A stretch of 64,000 nt of DNA from Favolaschia claudopus (GCA_037176885.1 JAWWNJ010000072.1:310001-374000), one strand, 5' to 3'. Shown: positions 10,509-22,110, counted from the first letter of the stretch. Program-made: numbers and translations. Notes: generated from the sequence alone by a model not told the origin.

Positions 10509-13500
10509 TTCCGAAAGAAAGCTCAGGATTTTCACTGTTCAATTACATAGTGTGCCCGAAAAAGTTTAGATTAAAGTCGAACGAAGCATTCTGATGCTCA
10601 GAAAGGTTCCGAAAGCATTCACTACACCTTTGAACCCGAGGTGGTATTTTCATGAGAAACCACCAATTTATGCATTCGCCGCGCAAATGCTGGTACATAA
10701 TCCTTTGTAGTTGACAGTGTTGTGGAGGAGCGAGCTGGCAAAACAGAGAACAGATAGATAGACTGTGCGGTAGTGGTTTCCGAGGGTGTAGACTGATAGC
10801 AAGACGAGAGTGGCGATAAGAGAGAAAAAACGGAGTGGTGGTTGAGGTCGAGTAGCGGCCACAGAGAGAAAGAGACAATATAAGCTGTAATAGAAGAATA
10901 TTATGATATTCTGTTCCGGGAGGTCGATTCGATTATGCGTCGTGCAGGGGAGTGGCGGGAGAAGGGAGGTCGCGCGTCGTCCGAGGCAAAGGCAAAGTAA
11001 TGACACGGCGACGGCGGGGACGAGGACGAAGGCGACGTGAGATCGGGAGCGGGACGGCAAGGGAAGCAACGACGAAGAGAAAAAACATCAAGACCAAAGC
11101 CTTGATCCATCCATCCATCCACAAGAAAGAAGCAACAAAAGAGCATCGGAAGCGGGCGCTTCAAGGCGACTCCATCGACATCCGGAACTGCACGCTCCCC
11201 CCACTACTCGTACTCTCCGCACTCTTGCTCTCCGTAACAGTGGGGCTCTTCAACCCCCACGCATACTCCCTCTCCCGCTCCCGATCCAGATCCAAGCTCA
11301 CTAACGTCCCATTCAGATCATGCATGGGATCGAATAACAGCTCCCCACCAACGATCCGCTCAACGCGCAGCTGCTCCCCAGCACCACCACACGCAGCACC
11401 CGATCCTGGACGCGAAATCGGCCGCGGCTCCTGGTAGCGGATAACCTGGAACGCAGGCGGACTCCCAGCATACCCGCCCCGACCACAAATAGGCACAGCA
11501 GCACTCCCACCGGACGTCTGGATGCTCGGCTGCACAGGGAGGAATGAGGGCGTATAGCTCTTGCCTGTCGGAACTCCCAATCTACCACGCTGCGCACCAC
11601 CATAAGGCATCATCCGCCGCAGCATACAGCCCGCCAATCGGCTGTCGTTGTTGCTGCTGCTGTTGCGCCTGTTGTTGCTGGTGTTGCTGTTGCTGACCAT
11701 GCTGATGGGGATCAGGCCAAAACGGCGAGAACGAGCTCGTCGGAACCTGCGTCGACGGCGTCACCACTTCATGCGCCGCATCCTGCGCATCCCCAAACGG
11801 CCCTCTTGCACCGTCCGACTTTCGTCCGTGAAGTGCGGCTGCTGCTGTTGCTGAGCTTGCTGCTGCCCATTGCTCTGCCCCTCCCCCACACCCCCACCCC
11901 CCGAATTCGGGGACAAGGCATGAGAGCCCCCATTCCTATGCGGCTGCTCATTCCCCGCCCCATTCGCACCCGCATACCCCCCATTCACATTCGCAGACGT
12001 CGTCGCCGGCTCATACCCATTCCCATTCACAACACCAGCCGGAGGCCCAGAAAAGGCCGCAAATCCCTGCATCTGAAACTTCTGAAAAAGCGCCACAGCC
12101 TGCTCATGCGTCATCCCGTCCGGCATCGCCGGCGTAATGCCATTCGCAACCCCATTTGCTCCTGCTGCACTTGACGCTACTGCAGCAGCAGGCGGAATGG
12201 GAGGGACGATCTGCTGCGGGAGAACGGGCATCTGCTGCGTGGGCGGCGGCGGAGGCTGGACGACGAGTACAGTATATGCGAATGGGAATGCGCCCGGACA
12301 TGATGACCTTGCTGCGCGAGTGCAGCCTGAGCCGCCTGAGCAGCTGCTTGCGCGGCTTTATCTATGACGAGTCCACGATATCAGCATTTCCCTCGAATTG
12401 AGAACGGTAAGAACTCACACTGACTCCTCCCCCAACTCAACCGAATTCTACTCCCGCCCACCGGGAACCCCTGCATCTTTTTAATCGCCCTCTCCGCATC
12501 CGCCTTCCTCACAAACTGCACAAACCCACAATGCTTCCCCACCGGAACCTTCACATGAAATGAATCTCCCCGAACGGCACAAAAAACGTCCGCAACGTGT
12601 CCTCGCCCACAAGCGGACTCAGCCACCAACGAATACTGTGGTGTTGTATGCGTCGGTGCTGGTAAGCGGCTCGCCGTTGGGTCTGATGAGGTTCCCGAGA
12701 ATTGCACGCCCTTGGGCGGTGTGGCGCCATTCGTCTGCTTGAGGCTTGCAGTTGCCGCCGCCGCCGCCACCACCACCGTTTGGAGCAAGAAGTCTGTTGG
12801 GGCTGGGTCCTGAAGCGAAGTATTCGGGACCGCTCGCGCTTGTAGTGAGTCCACCTTCAGGGGTATAACCTGGAGGCTCGCCATTGGGATAATGCCCAGC
12901 GATAGGCGCAGAGACACTAGGCGGCGGAGGCTGGTACAGAGACGGCTGATGTGGGTGTTGGTCGCCAGAAACCGAAGTGGGAAGCCAGACGCCTGGATAA
13001 CCTCCTGGCGCCGATACCGACACAGACAACTCAGACGGTGGCGGACGCTTGAATTTGGCTGTCGCAAGAGAGACACGCACTATTCAAGTAGTTAGCATTA
13101 TCTCGATGTAATAGAGGGAAGAACAACACGCACTCGGCCGTGAAACACAATACAGCCCATGCATCTCAATCAACGCACGCTGCTGGTCCGCCTCGTCCGC
13201 GACTGACCCCCGTCACCGGATCCAGCATAATCTTTGCGCTCTTGCAGCTCGCGAACGGCCTGATAAACTTCGGCGCACGGTCGTTCCTCAACCCCAGCAG
13301 CGGATTGCGGAAGACCTGCATGCGTTTTGTCAGTGTCGCGTCGAGATTACAAAAGGACGGTAACATGCACAGCAACCAAATCACTATTCGACGTCTCCGG
13401 GGCCAAATCCCCCACGAAGATGCTGTACTCCTTCGCATACTCACCACCACCACCACCAACAGATCCTAAACCAGCAGCATCCATCGCGATACCCGTGGCG

Positions 13501-13807
13501 CTGGGTACAGGTCTGGAGTAGCCAGGGGAGAGAGGTGCGGGGGAGATGCCGCCGTTGGCGCTAGCTGTATCCGAGCTTGATCCGAGCCATTTGAGTTGTT
13601 GGTTGAGGAAGAAGTTGGGGGTGCAGGAGAAGTGGCATGCGGCAGTGGTGGAGCGGGAGTTGAGGTCGAGATCGAGATCGAGGGCGTATGTGCCGATGCA
13701 TGCGGGTGTGGATGAGGGTGTGGGTGGGGTGGATCGAGAGGGAGTTGACGGGGTTGGTGCTGCGGGTGGATAGCGACCGCGACACCTGGAGGAGCCCAGT
13801 TGAACCC

Positions 13808-14623
13808 TATGGCACATATACTGTGCAAAAATTATTGGTGATTACAACTCAGCTGAAAACAGGGTTTTTGTTCGCAACTTACAACTTTTCGTGCAACTTA
13901 CATCTTTTTGGCTGCAACTTACAACGAAATCGTGAGGTTGGTTGCAACTCCATTAGTGGGAACAACTTGCCAGGTATGCTCGCAACTACCAAGTCGGTGT
14001 TATTCATGACTTCACTGACTTCATGCAGGGTAGATAATGATGGCAGCCGTGTGCCGAAATCAATCGCATCAACGACAGACTCGGCAATAACGCAAAATGC
14101 GTCAACCAACGGGGTGCTTCTAACGAATGCCTATACATAACGCTAGAGGTGAAAAGAGCCAAACCAGGATCATCAAGAAAGAATTCTGTTCGCTCACCGA
14201 TTGCTGACAACGAGAAATACATTTACTCAGACTCGCTCTGTTTATCTTTGTTCAGAGATAGGTTTGATGTTACCTGTTCCCAACAAACTTCATGCCAAAT
14301 AATACTGCACCATAGCCTTATACTTGGACGGTTTTGCTCGAATACTTGTGCCCTCCCATCATCCATGTAACAAACTTCCGGTATTCACATCCAACAAGCC
14401 GAACAAGTTGAAAAAATCAAATCTGATGGCCGATCATTCTACCGTTTCGGTGCCAAGTCTTTGGTCAGATGCACCCAACCTGGGAGATGCAACCAAGATG
14501 CAACCAGAACAGGAGATGTAATCAACCTCGAGATGCAAGCAGGTAAAGTTGTCGCCGGAGATGTAAGTTGTCTTCAAAAACCTTGTAAGCAGAGGTTAAT
14601 TTTTGCACAGTATATCGCCCATA
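13808..14623. mobile_element. 816-bp TIR element with AGTTGT subterminal repeats, TSD GAACCC
   Basis: The left end is TATGGCACATATACTGTGCA followed by AAAATTA. The right end, reversed, is TATGGGCGATATACTGTGCA followed by AAAATTA. GAACCC lies directly outside both ends (13802-13807 and 14624-14629), a 6-bp target duplication. Clusters of CAACTTACAACTT (left) and AAGTTGT (right) sit close to the ends. No transposase is present. Removing the element and one duplication rejoins the RRM1 reading frame, so the insertion postdates a working exon. The block ending at 1427 belongs to the same family. The superfamily cannot be fixed from this alone. Confidence 0.88.
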
Positions 14624-14681
14624 GAACCCGAACAGACGCGCAGAGTTGGGCATTTTCATTTGGGCGCCCATGGGCGAGTTG

Positions 14682-15713
14682 AGAAAACGCTATTGACCCA
14701 AGACTGTAGTGCATGCCGTAAGTCCGGTGATCTCCGCTGTCACGTCTTAGAGGAATCTTGGCGATTGTTCAGAGGCGAAAATATGGCTTGCGCGGCACCT
14801 CCCCTTTGAGGTGAAGGTCAATAAAGTATATTACTTTGTGTGCAGCAAAAACCGATGCTTTTTGTGGCACAACAATTTGCTTTGAGCAGGACTTCCAAAT
14901 TTAGAAGTTTCTTAGATGGATCCTCACCAAATCCTCACCGTATTAGTTCCCGGTCAATCTTCGGTATGACGCAACTGGATTTGAACGACCGTTCGCTGAA
15001 ATTCATTTGCGTCACTTACCAAAACCGACCTCAGAATCTCGTAGCAATAAATACTAGCTACTTTAATTTGAATAAATGTTGATATTGAATAAATGATTAT
15101 AGAACTTTATATCCCATCGTGTTTCGGGTATACCTTGCAGACTGTTTGTTACCTTGAGGCCATGTGGTCGCGCGGGTCTCCCGAGTCCGAGAGGTCAGAC
15201 TTTTCATGCTCTGTTTCATCGGAAATGTTCTCCTTGTTGGCACCGTTTTTCTCGCGTTTTTCGCGTATCGCAGCGCTCGAAGCCTCGCAGCAGGCCCGAC
15301 AATTACTGGTTAAGTAAAACCCATTGGCACCAAATTTGGCTTTCCACGTGTCCGCGGATACGATCTTGTATTGCGGCATTTGCTGCACCGGCGGGTTCCT
15401 CCTTCCATCTTGAGTTGGTGTCTGGCGTCGAAGACTGATGCTGGAAGGAGAAGAAACTTAGAAAGTAGCAAAGTCCCAGTCATGTGATGTGACATGGCGT
15501 GTTATTTTTCCTCAATCAAATATTTTAAGTAGTTCAATGTTTTCCACACTAAACAGTACAATAAACATGAAAATATAGACCAGTCTGGGTATGTAGGTGG
15601 TGACTTTGCCTCAAACACTCGACGGAAGCTTGGGCAAGTGTCGGGGAAACCATGACAGCGGAGATCACCGGACTTACGGCATGCGCTACAGTCTTGGGTC
15701 AATAGCGTTTTCT
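14682..15713. mobile_element. 1.03-kb TIR element with 9-bp TSD GGCGAGTTG
   Basis: Inverted ends of about 60 bp match with only one mismatch: AGAAAACGCTATTGACCCAA, then GACTGTAG, then GCATGCCGTAAGTCCGG. GGCGAGTTG is present immediately outside both ends (14673-14681 and 15714-15722). A 9-bp duplication with long TIRs fits Mutator-like elements; 8 bp plus a matching base would fit hAT. The interior has no transposase. It interrupts the same RRM1 exon as the neighbouring element, 43 codon-bearing bases away. A diverged end of the same family is visible at about 39999-40056. Confidence 0.88.
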
Positions 15714-15775
15714 GGCGAGTTGACCTGCGAGACAATGTTAGGGCGAGACGATTTACTGTAGAACAAGATCGCAAA

Positions 15776-16498
15776 CACTGTGCAAAGTATACATTATGAA
15801 ATTCATGCAAACTGTCATGAATTTCAGGTTTCATGATGTTTTGTCATGAAGCACACCATGAATTTCAAGGGGGGTTTCATGATGCTCAGAAGCTCATTTT
15901 TGCAAGATTATGAATTCATGACAAAACATCATGAATTTTCGTCATGAAAGAACCGAGCGATTTTTTCTGGCTAAGTCCACCAAGGGTTAAGTGGGTAGTG
16001 TGCTAATATCAATGATAAAGCCAATAAATGGTATCAGTCGGTCTCTGGTCTCTATCAAGTGCACACTGCTGAAAATTAGTTAACTAAATGAGGAGGTTAA
16101 CGGGGATGAACAACTTGAGACTGTGCCGCATGACATCCATATATTGACCAAGATAACATAGTTTGTAATTGCCACTTAGTCTATGTGTAGTAATGTCACC
16201 CCGACGTAGTGCGTCATACGGCGGTTTTGAGTTCGATTCCGGGTGATGTCACCTGAGTTTGGTTGTTATTTATTTGCTTTGCAGCGCTCTCGTTTCGTGA
16301 TATTGTGCTCTGAAATACTTGATAAAACATCATGAAAAAACGTCATGAAGAGCCCCATAATCATCATGAAAACATACTTTCAATTCATGATGTTGCGTTA
16401 GCAATTTCCAGGCGATTCATCATGAATTCCTGGACATAATGTTGGGATTTTCATGGCCAACAACATCATGAATTTTCTGACCCTTCCTTTGCACAGTG
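15776..16498. mobile_element. 723-bp TIR element rich in TTCATGATG words
   Basis: The ends are CACTGTGCAAAG and CTTTGCACAGTG. Many copies of ATCATGAA/TTCATGAT and GTCATGAA occur in the first and last 200 bases, resembling subterminal repeats. No target duplication could be recognised and no protein is encoded. The terminus CTGCACAGTG, preceded by ATCATGAATTTC, recurs near 23178-23212, indicating another family member. A tRNA B-box-like word (GTTCGATTCC) lies inside at about 16231. Confidence 0.7.
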
Positions 16499-16813
16499 TT
16501 TAAAGGAAGAGGTAGAAAGCAGAAAGTGGGCGCAGGAAGGGGCAGCTGTCCTTCTTGCTACGCAAAAGGAACGACATCTCTCGCCCAATACTGCCAATCA
16601 TTTGAAATTCTGCCATGCCATGATACTACCACGCAACCTCCGACTATCAGCTCGACGCCCTGTCGTCCAAAAGGTGAAGAGGGGAGATTGGCGAGTAATT
16701 TGGCTGCCGATTGGCATATGGTCTCTATTCGGTTGGATTTTCGAGAGTGTCCAACGAACCATAGCAGAACACGCCTCAGCGTAACATTATCCTTAGTCTC
16801 CCAAGTCAGACCT

Positions 16814-17708
16814 TACAGCAGTTTGCAGATGTAATGACACCACGTCGCATCACATGAGAAGAAAGCACAAAAAACCCGTCTTCTTCTCTCCTTCGTATCT
16901 CTCTCGTTTCGACGACAAATAAGTAGCATGATTTTGGTATCGGAGGACTCTCCGTAATCCGGGCTTCAAAACGACTATCTTTTATCGCCGAAATCCTGAC
17001 TTCATTTTGGCCGACATCCACCTTGCTCGTCATCGTCATCGCCGTCTTGGACGCAATTCTGGAGAGAATGCCTCGTGTGTAGGCGCGTTAGGAAGGCAGT
17101 TCTAGTCGCTTTCAATCTACATATATGCATTTGTAGCGCGGATTCCGGTTAGATAACTTATTGTTCTCGTGTCTCTTCTCTACTTCCACCGTGATCACAG
17201 TTTCGTTCTCTGGTTTTGTTCCTTCTCAGGCGCGGGTCACAATTCCCTGCCGTGCGGTGTATAGCACCAGTGGGGTGCGTCTTCAAAAGGAAAGGACGCT
17301 AATTTTTCGCTAAATTTCGCTGTGGCGTATTCTATTTTTCTCGTTTGCCACTGGAGTCTGCGTGGCTTACTTACTATTAGCCACTTTGTACCACACATAC
17401 ACTACTAAGCATGCCAGATGACTATTTTCTGGAGATCTCAAGACTCATTCTGTGTGCATAACCCTGCTAGGAGCGCGACAACGTTGGAGAAGCTGAATGT
17501 CAAGTAGATGTCGACCAAAATCAAAGTCGGAATTTTGACAATACAATACCAGCGTCTTGAGGCCTGGATTGAGGCGACCTCATACATACAAGAATAGTCG
17601 ATATTGGGCAAGAAACGAGCAAGAACGAGGCGATACAAGAAGACGTATTTTTCGTGCTTTCTTTACATGTGATGCGACGTGGTGTCATTACATCTGCAAA
17701 CTGCTGTA
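16814..17708. mobile_element. 895-bp TA-flanked TIR element
   Basis: The left end is TACAGCAGTTTGCAGATGTA followed by ATGACACCACGTCGCATC. The right end at 17658-17708 is the reverse complement over about 45 bases. The TA at each outer edge fits a TA target duplication as in Tc1/mariner. The interior has no recognisable transposase, so it is a non-autonomous copy. Confidence 0.8.
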
Positions 17709-18834
17709 AATCACGATATTTTTTTTTCTTTTGTATGAGGACTGTCAAAAAAATTTGATATCATTGTCATCAAATCTTACAACTGAGGCCGTCGTCGGTG
17801 CACTCGCTGCTTTTTCCCACTGGGTTTTGCGCGAGCTGTCTCTCAATTCGACTTAAGTGGCCACCCTCACGACATCACACTTGATTTAATCCCCACTGGG
17901 TTCGTCAAGGTACCCGTACCTAAGCGTTTGTTGTGTAGACGAATATCATATTGTTAAATTGTTAAATCTACTTGACTGGAGTGTAAGGGCATGAATTGCG
18001 ATTGTGCCCCTGCAGACCACAGCGGCCACAACAACTTGGGGCTCTAGGTCGAGTAGGAGGAGAGGGTGGCTTGGGGGCCGTTGGTTTGGGACACGTCTTG
18101 CGATTATGGCCACGCTGTCTACAGTTGCTACATCTGTCTATTCACTCAGATAGGTAAGTGACCAAGCGGAAAGAAAGCGCACTGCGTACTAATGACTCCG
18201 GATTTGCTCGGTATCGAGCAGCTTTGCGACTAGGCGCAAAATTATATTTAGTTCATGTGTTTGAGGGGTTGAAGGAGAACATACACTGTGATATTTCGGG
18301 GCGGAGAAAATTTGTAATCTTTTGTTCGATGAGCCTTCAGACGGTAAGGGCGAGCATAGGAGTTGGCTAATGTGCATATTCGTGGGAGGGTAAAGAATGC
18401 GTGTCCTGTGCTGCTTGTTCGGGAGTGGCCCTTTTCTCACCAAATGGTGATGGGGCTGTGTTGGAGCGTATGATGGGTGTCGTAAATCAGAGCTTGCCGA
18501 GGTTGAATGCAAGAGCCTGAGGCGTCAGACAGAGACTCTGGATCTGGCCCACCCATCACTTCACGTGCGTGAGTGATTGCCGACGTTTTCCCCTTTTGCC
18601 TTGTGTCCGTTACGCGTTAGCCTAATTGTTGACTGGAAACATTGTTCACCGGCCGGCAATCAAGCAAAAATTACCATATATGGTGCTCCGGCAAATGCCG
18701 GAGCAAAATTTTGACATTTTCTTGCCTTTTTGGGCCGAAAAAGCGGCTGTTATGCGTTACGGAGACCAAAATTGTTCAGTTCACGGCCAGCCGTTACCCG
18801 TTACGTGAACAACCGGTCGGAATAGTACAGTACT
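17709..18834. other. mostly gene-free; small hairpins
   Basis: Apart from the zinc-knuckle remnant at 17968-18132, nothing coding is supported. A perfect hairpin CTCCGGCA-AA-TGCCGGAG lies at about 18680-18697, near the self-complementary word ACCATATATGGT, which recurs in the element at 24308-25783. Repeated GTTACG/CGTTACG words link this part to the TIR elements that follow. Confidence 0.4.
17968..18132 (-). pseudogene. double CCHC zinc-knuckle fragment
   Basis: The minus strand encodes CSNCRQRGHNRKTCPK, a Pro-rich linker (KPPSPPTRPRAP), then CGRCGLQGHNRNSCP and a TAG stop at 17968-17970. Both blocks have the C-x2-C-x4-H-x4-C spacing of retroviral-type zinc knuckles that bind nucleic acid. 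Paired knuckles with a Pro-rich linker at the extreme C-terminus are seen in fungal transposase and gag proteins. The upstream sequence has a stop in frame, so only this tail survives, or an intron lies just upstream (a GTGAATAG acceptor-like site). Confidence 0.55.
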
Positions 18835-18999
18835 TACTGTACCAATCTGTATGACTGAAACGCAAAATGGACCGTTACAGGCTGAAACGGCTTACAACTC
18901 ACCCTTTTATGGAAGGTGACCTGCCTTATATGGGTGATTTGTAAGCGAAAAAAGGCCGCCGTTACGCGTTACGTTTCAGTCATACAGATTGGTACAGTA
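18835..18999. repeat. 165-bp TIR MITE
   Basis: The left end is TACTGTACCAATCTGTATGA followed by CTGAAACG. The right end is its reverse complement, and the outer bases are TA on both sides. The terminus resembles that of the elements at 19905-20803 and 22111-22745 (TACTGTAGCACTTTGTATGG), so these belong to related families. It has no coding content. Confidence 0.8.
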
Positions 19000-19904
19000 G
19001 TCCCTCTGCCGCCCCAAAAGTTGGCTAACAGAACCCATGAACCCACCAGACCCCATCCCGATGCATATGCTGCCCACCATCTTCGCCTCGAAAACCTGCT
19101 GGACTCGACCCTCGCCACAGTGTCGATCATACTTGACCCAAATTTGACCTTATCGGACCATGCGGAACAGGCCTTTCGTGCCCTGTGTCGGCGCATTGGC
19201 CTGAGCAACCGCTCTGCGCCCGCTAGCGAGGAAGTAGCACCCGCTGTCAACCCCAGCCACGTATGCCCAGGCTGTGCAAACATGGGACGAGAAATCCGAT
19301 TCGCCAGCGCTGGGTTCAGAACCCGCCCCCGCCCGCCACAGTGTGGTCGATGCCGACCTCATTTTCCGTATTGATGAACTGTCTCCCCCGCCCCCCGTCT
19401 ACCCACCGCCGGCAGAGTGTTTTACGGCACTACAGAAAACCTTCGCTGACTCGCCTGACTATTTGCTCGCTGGCGTTCGATGGACACGTAATGGAAATTT
19501 GTCCGTCAATTTCGACCACGACGCAACCTGGACACCTGGAAAGGCATTGGCTTCTAGCATCTGGAGCACCGTGCAACCCTTGTTGTGCTTCCCGAACCCA
19601 TGTCCTCTCCCCAAGCTCGACCTTGGAGGTGTATGGCACTCGGTCATTGTACATAACATCCCAGAGCTGCCGACCAAACCTTCACTTGGTACTTGGTTGC
19701 GCATGGGAGGTCTTGAAGGGACCTTTGCAGAGGCGACGCCTATGCGCACTGTCTACACGAAGCTGTCAATACGCATATCTTTTCACTCTGAAACTCAGGC
19801 TGATCACATCGTCACTCACGGTGCCCTTATTTATGGATCTCGATGTCGGGCTTCACACTGCAAACCGAGAACCACATCTGCACGCAGCACAGCAGCATAG
19901 CACT
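19000..19904 (+). pseudogene. LINE ORF1 (gag-like) fragment
   Basis: Two overlapping plus-strand frames join with one shift near 19258: the first contains HLRLENLLDSTLATVSIILD and HAEQAFRALCRR; the second AVQTWDEKSDS, then YLLAGVRWTRNGNLSVNFDH, LDLGGVWHSVIVHNIP and MRTVYTKLSIRISFHSETQA, ending at 19900. The last blocks match the conserved nucleic-acid-binding core of fungal non-LTR retrotransposon ORF1 proteins as I recall them, upstream of where zinc knuckles would follow. The fragment is cut on the left by the MITE ending at 18999 and on the right by the element starting at 19905. No matching reverse transcriptase follows. Confidence 0.6.
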
Positions 19905-20803
19905 TACTGTAGCACTTTGTATGGGTGAAACGTAACGCGTAACGCCCGCCCTGTTTCGTTTCAACGGTAACGCATAACGGTCGGGTGGTTTCCCTGAGGA
20001 CTGCGTGACATACAAAGATGTCGAATCATCATGTTTGTGGCTGTAAAATCTAGCTGGCTCTACTGCTATAACCCTCCTCCTCCTCACTGCACTCAATCAG
20101 TCTCTACAACCTTCGTCAAGATAGAACCGTTACGGTGCATCGGAGACCACGGGCAAGGTGCTGGGAAGGTGTACCAGAAGCTGGCCGAGGTAGTTTAACT
20201 AGCCGCTCGAAGAGGGCTTGTGGTGGACCCGTCGCTGGTTTAGGTGTCTGAGCGTGCGCCACGGCGCAGTGTTCATGAAAAAAAAAAGTAGGTGTATTAC
20301 GGAGCCCGTAACAGGAGAAATGCAATCACAAAGGGCTATGGATAAAAAGAAAGCATAAACGAGGGCTAAAAATTGATAGAATACAAGTAAGTATTAAGTT
20401 TTAACTCAGTCGTGGAGGAAACGACTCTTGTATTATATACCTGATAGAATACAAGTAAGTATTAACCAGTAAACTGTAGGGACTGTAAGTAAGGATTCAC
20501 ATACCTCAGTCGTGGAGGAAACGACTGAGGAATGTGACGGTGACACGATACTACATAAGGAGGGTGTGACACGTAACTCTAGATCTACGGATAGCGAGTT
20601 GGAATATTAAGGAATGTACGGTAAGTAAACGGAATAATAAATACTTCAACAAAAATTGCCCAGAATCCGTTCAACGTTTGGAAATAGATTTTATCGGTGT
20701 TTGCCCGCCCGTTTCCAAAATTCTATGATGTCACGCATAACGCTGAGGCCGTTTTTGGCGTCACGCTCGAGGGTCTGTTTCACCCATACAAAGTGCTACA
20801 GTA
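19905..20803 (+). mobile_element. TIR element X, carrying a solo LTR
   Basis: The ends are TACTGTAGCACTTTGTATGG and its reverse complement, with TA at both outer edges. Without the inserted LTR at 20374-20651 (and one TSD copy) the element is about 616 bp. It is a close, inverted relative of element Y (22111-22745). The interior near 20040-20340 is almost identical to the reverse complement of 22290-22590. It has no transposase. Confidence 0.85.
20374..20651 (+). repeat. solo LTR inserted in element X, TSD AAAAT
   Basis: The insert starts TGATAGAATAC and ends TTCAACA, giving the TG...CA ends of an LTR. AAAAT is duplicated on both sides (20369-20373 and 20652-20656). The intact relative at 22111-22745 lacks the insert at the corresponding place. 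Inside, a 10-bp perfect stem CCTCAGTCGT/ACGACTGAGG lies at 20504-20530. The first 23 bases are repeated 69 bp downstream, so the LTR carries an internal tandem duplication. No primer-binding site or coding region flanks it. Confidence 0.75.
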
Positions 20804-21212
20804 CTAGTATATATAATAATACTCTGAACTTCAAAATCTCGAACCGTCGCGATCAACCGTACGCTTAAGTGGCTCGGAAACACACTACGGAGAATGAAAA
20901 AGAGGTAGAGAGGGGAAGCAACTCACTGGGTTAGACAGATCACTGAATGCTCTGTCGTCATCAAAGAGCTAAATTACACGTCAGGGAAAGAGCACATTAA
21001 TGAGCTGCAATGCACTCTCGCAGTATCACTCGCAATGATACCCTACCCAATCACTTCATCCCGGCTCATCCTTCGCCACCCCTTAATCCTTTGAGAGTCT
21101 TGCGCACTGCAGAGAGATTTAGCTCGATACAGCGGCGGTGTGGATTGATCCTAGAGGGCGGTGACGTAGGGAAGGAGGCGTGGTCCGTTACACTGTACAA
21201 TTACGTTCAAAC

Positions 21213-21430
21213 AAGCTTAAGCACCCCGCCTTCGGCAGGGCCGGCTCGCTGCGCTCGCGTCCCTACCTACGGGGGGTACACCGCTTGTCGGGGCCGCCTG
21301 GATTTTTTTTGCTGGATTCCTTGCCCGCGGCGCCGCACTGCCGCTCGCTGCACTCGCCGGCGCGCGGCGCCGGGGACCGCGTGTGAGTTTCAACATCTCG
21401 ACAGCCGGCGGCGGTTGTGTTGTAAGGTAG
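21213..21430 (+). repeat. GC-rich dispersed repeat (family R1)
   Basis: It contains the shared words CAAGCTTAAGCACCCCGCCT, TCGGCAGGGCCGGCTCGCTG, TTGCTGGATTCC and CGGCGCGCGGCGCCGGGG, followed by CAACATCTCGACA. The short GC palindromes (GCCTTCGGCAGG, GGCGCGCGGCGCC) are typical of this family. A downstream portion (CCCCGTGATTTTCTGTCAAA and following) appears separately at 22060-22113 next to element Y and again at 55913-55965. It is non-coding. Confidence 0.7.
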
Positions 21431-22110
21431 GCCGCAAGGATCCGCTCACATCACGTGCTCAAACGTGACAGAAGCGTTACTTTTGCAGAAATCTTAATGG
21501 CCGCCGATAGTAGGCCATATTAAGAAATCTGATCCCACAGAATTGTAGATAATACTAAATAGAACAACTCTGTGCGGACCGATTTCCGAAAACATGACAA
21601 TCATCACGGCCATTAGCCGAATACTGCCCAGATTGGCCGTTTCCGAACCGTTCCAAAGAAGATAAACGGCTGGGAGCGCCGACATCTTGAGCAGATCTCT
21701 TCTCATCTCAGCCTTTACACCGACAAAAATTCAAAAACCCGCGGACAGTGGACTGAATCCTCTGTTCAGGCTGCTGTAAGTCACGGCGCGGGTAAAGGTG
21801 GTCGTCATGGCCGTGCTCGTGGTATTCGCGAGCGCGCACGGAAATATATATAAGTTCGTCGTTTTTGTCTCTTCACGAGCTGGTTTCTGACGATTTTGTT
21901 CAGATTTGCTCGCCGGGCAAGGCGGTTCATGGATGCGTATCATCGTGGACTTGATGGGAAATGGGCGGCATGGGCTGGAAAGAAATACCACAGACATCGT
22001 GTCCTTCCTGAGTCGTTGATGATTGAGCTGGAGGCTGCGATGGATGTTGACAAAACCCCGTGATTTTCTGTCAAAAGTCACGCGACTGATGGCCTGGCCC
22101 TCTTTTCAAG

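Larger units (their letters stand above)
11161..15724 (-). pseudogene. NGR1/NAM8-like RNA-binding protein gene (RRMs), disrupted by two transposons
   Basis: On the minus strand the order is: the end of RRM1 (exon beginning at 15724 after a CGCAG acceptor; MPNSARLFGFNWAPP), a Pro/His/Ser-rich linker, RRM2 (RNP2 YSIFVGDL near 13420, then FASCKSAKIMLDPVTGVSR), a Gly-rich linker, RRM3 (RNP2 TTVFVGG, RNP1 CGFVQFV, ending RIRLSWGRSQ near 12420), then a Gln-rich tail to a stop at 11161. The NWAPP and RLSWGRSQ endings are hallmarks of NGR1/NAM8/TIA1-type proteins, which bind RNA in splicing or mRNA stability. The N-terminal half of RRM1 is not in sight. Two elements sit in the RRM1 exon (13808-14623 and 14682-15713). 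RRM2 has lost its RNP1 block, RRM3 contains two one-base gaps, and the Gln-rich tail changes frame at least twice. The gene is dead, unless part of the indel load is sequencing error. Confidence 0.8.

Noticed and set aside
10952..11437. 161-residue basic open frame on the plus strand
   Set aside because: It is antisense to the C-terminal end of the RNA-binding protein gene and consists of Arg/Ser-rich low-complexity codons.
11806..12174. Arg/Pro-rich plus-strand frame
   Set aside because: Complement of the Gln/Gly/Asn-rich tail of the minus-strand RRM gene; composition explains its openness.
16200..16260. Possible tRNA gene (GTTCGATTCC)
   Set aside because: The T-arm does not pair and no acceptor or D-arm can be drawn; only a B-box-like word remains.
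15776..16498. CACTA-type assignment for the element with CACTGTG ends
   Set aside because: A 3-bp target duplication could not be found and no transposase is encoded, so the family name is not justified.
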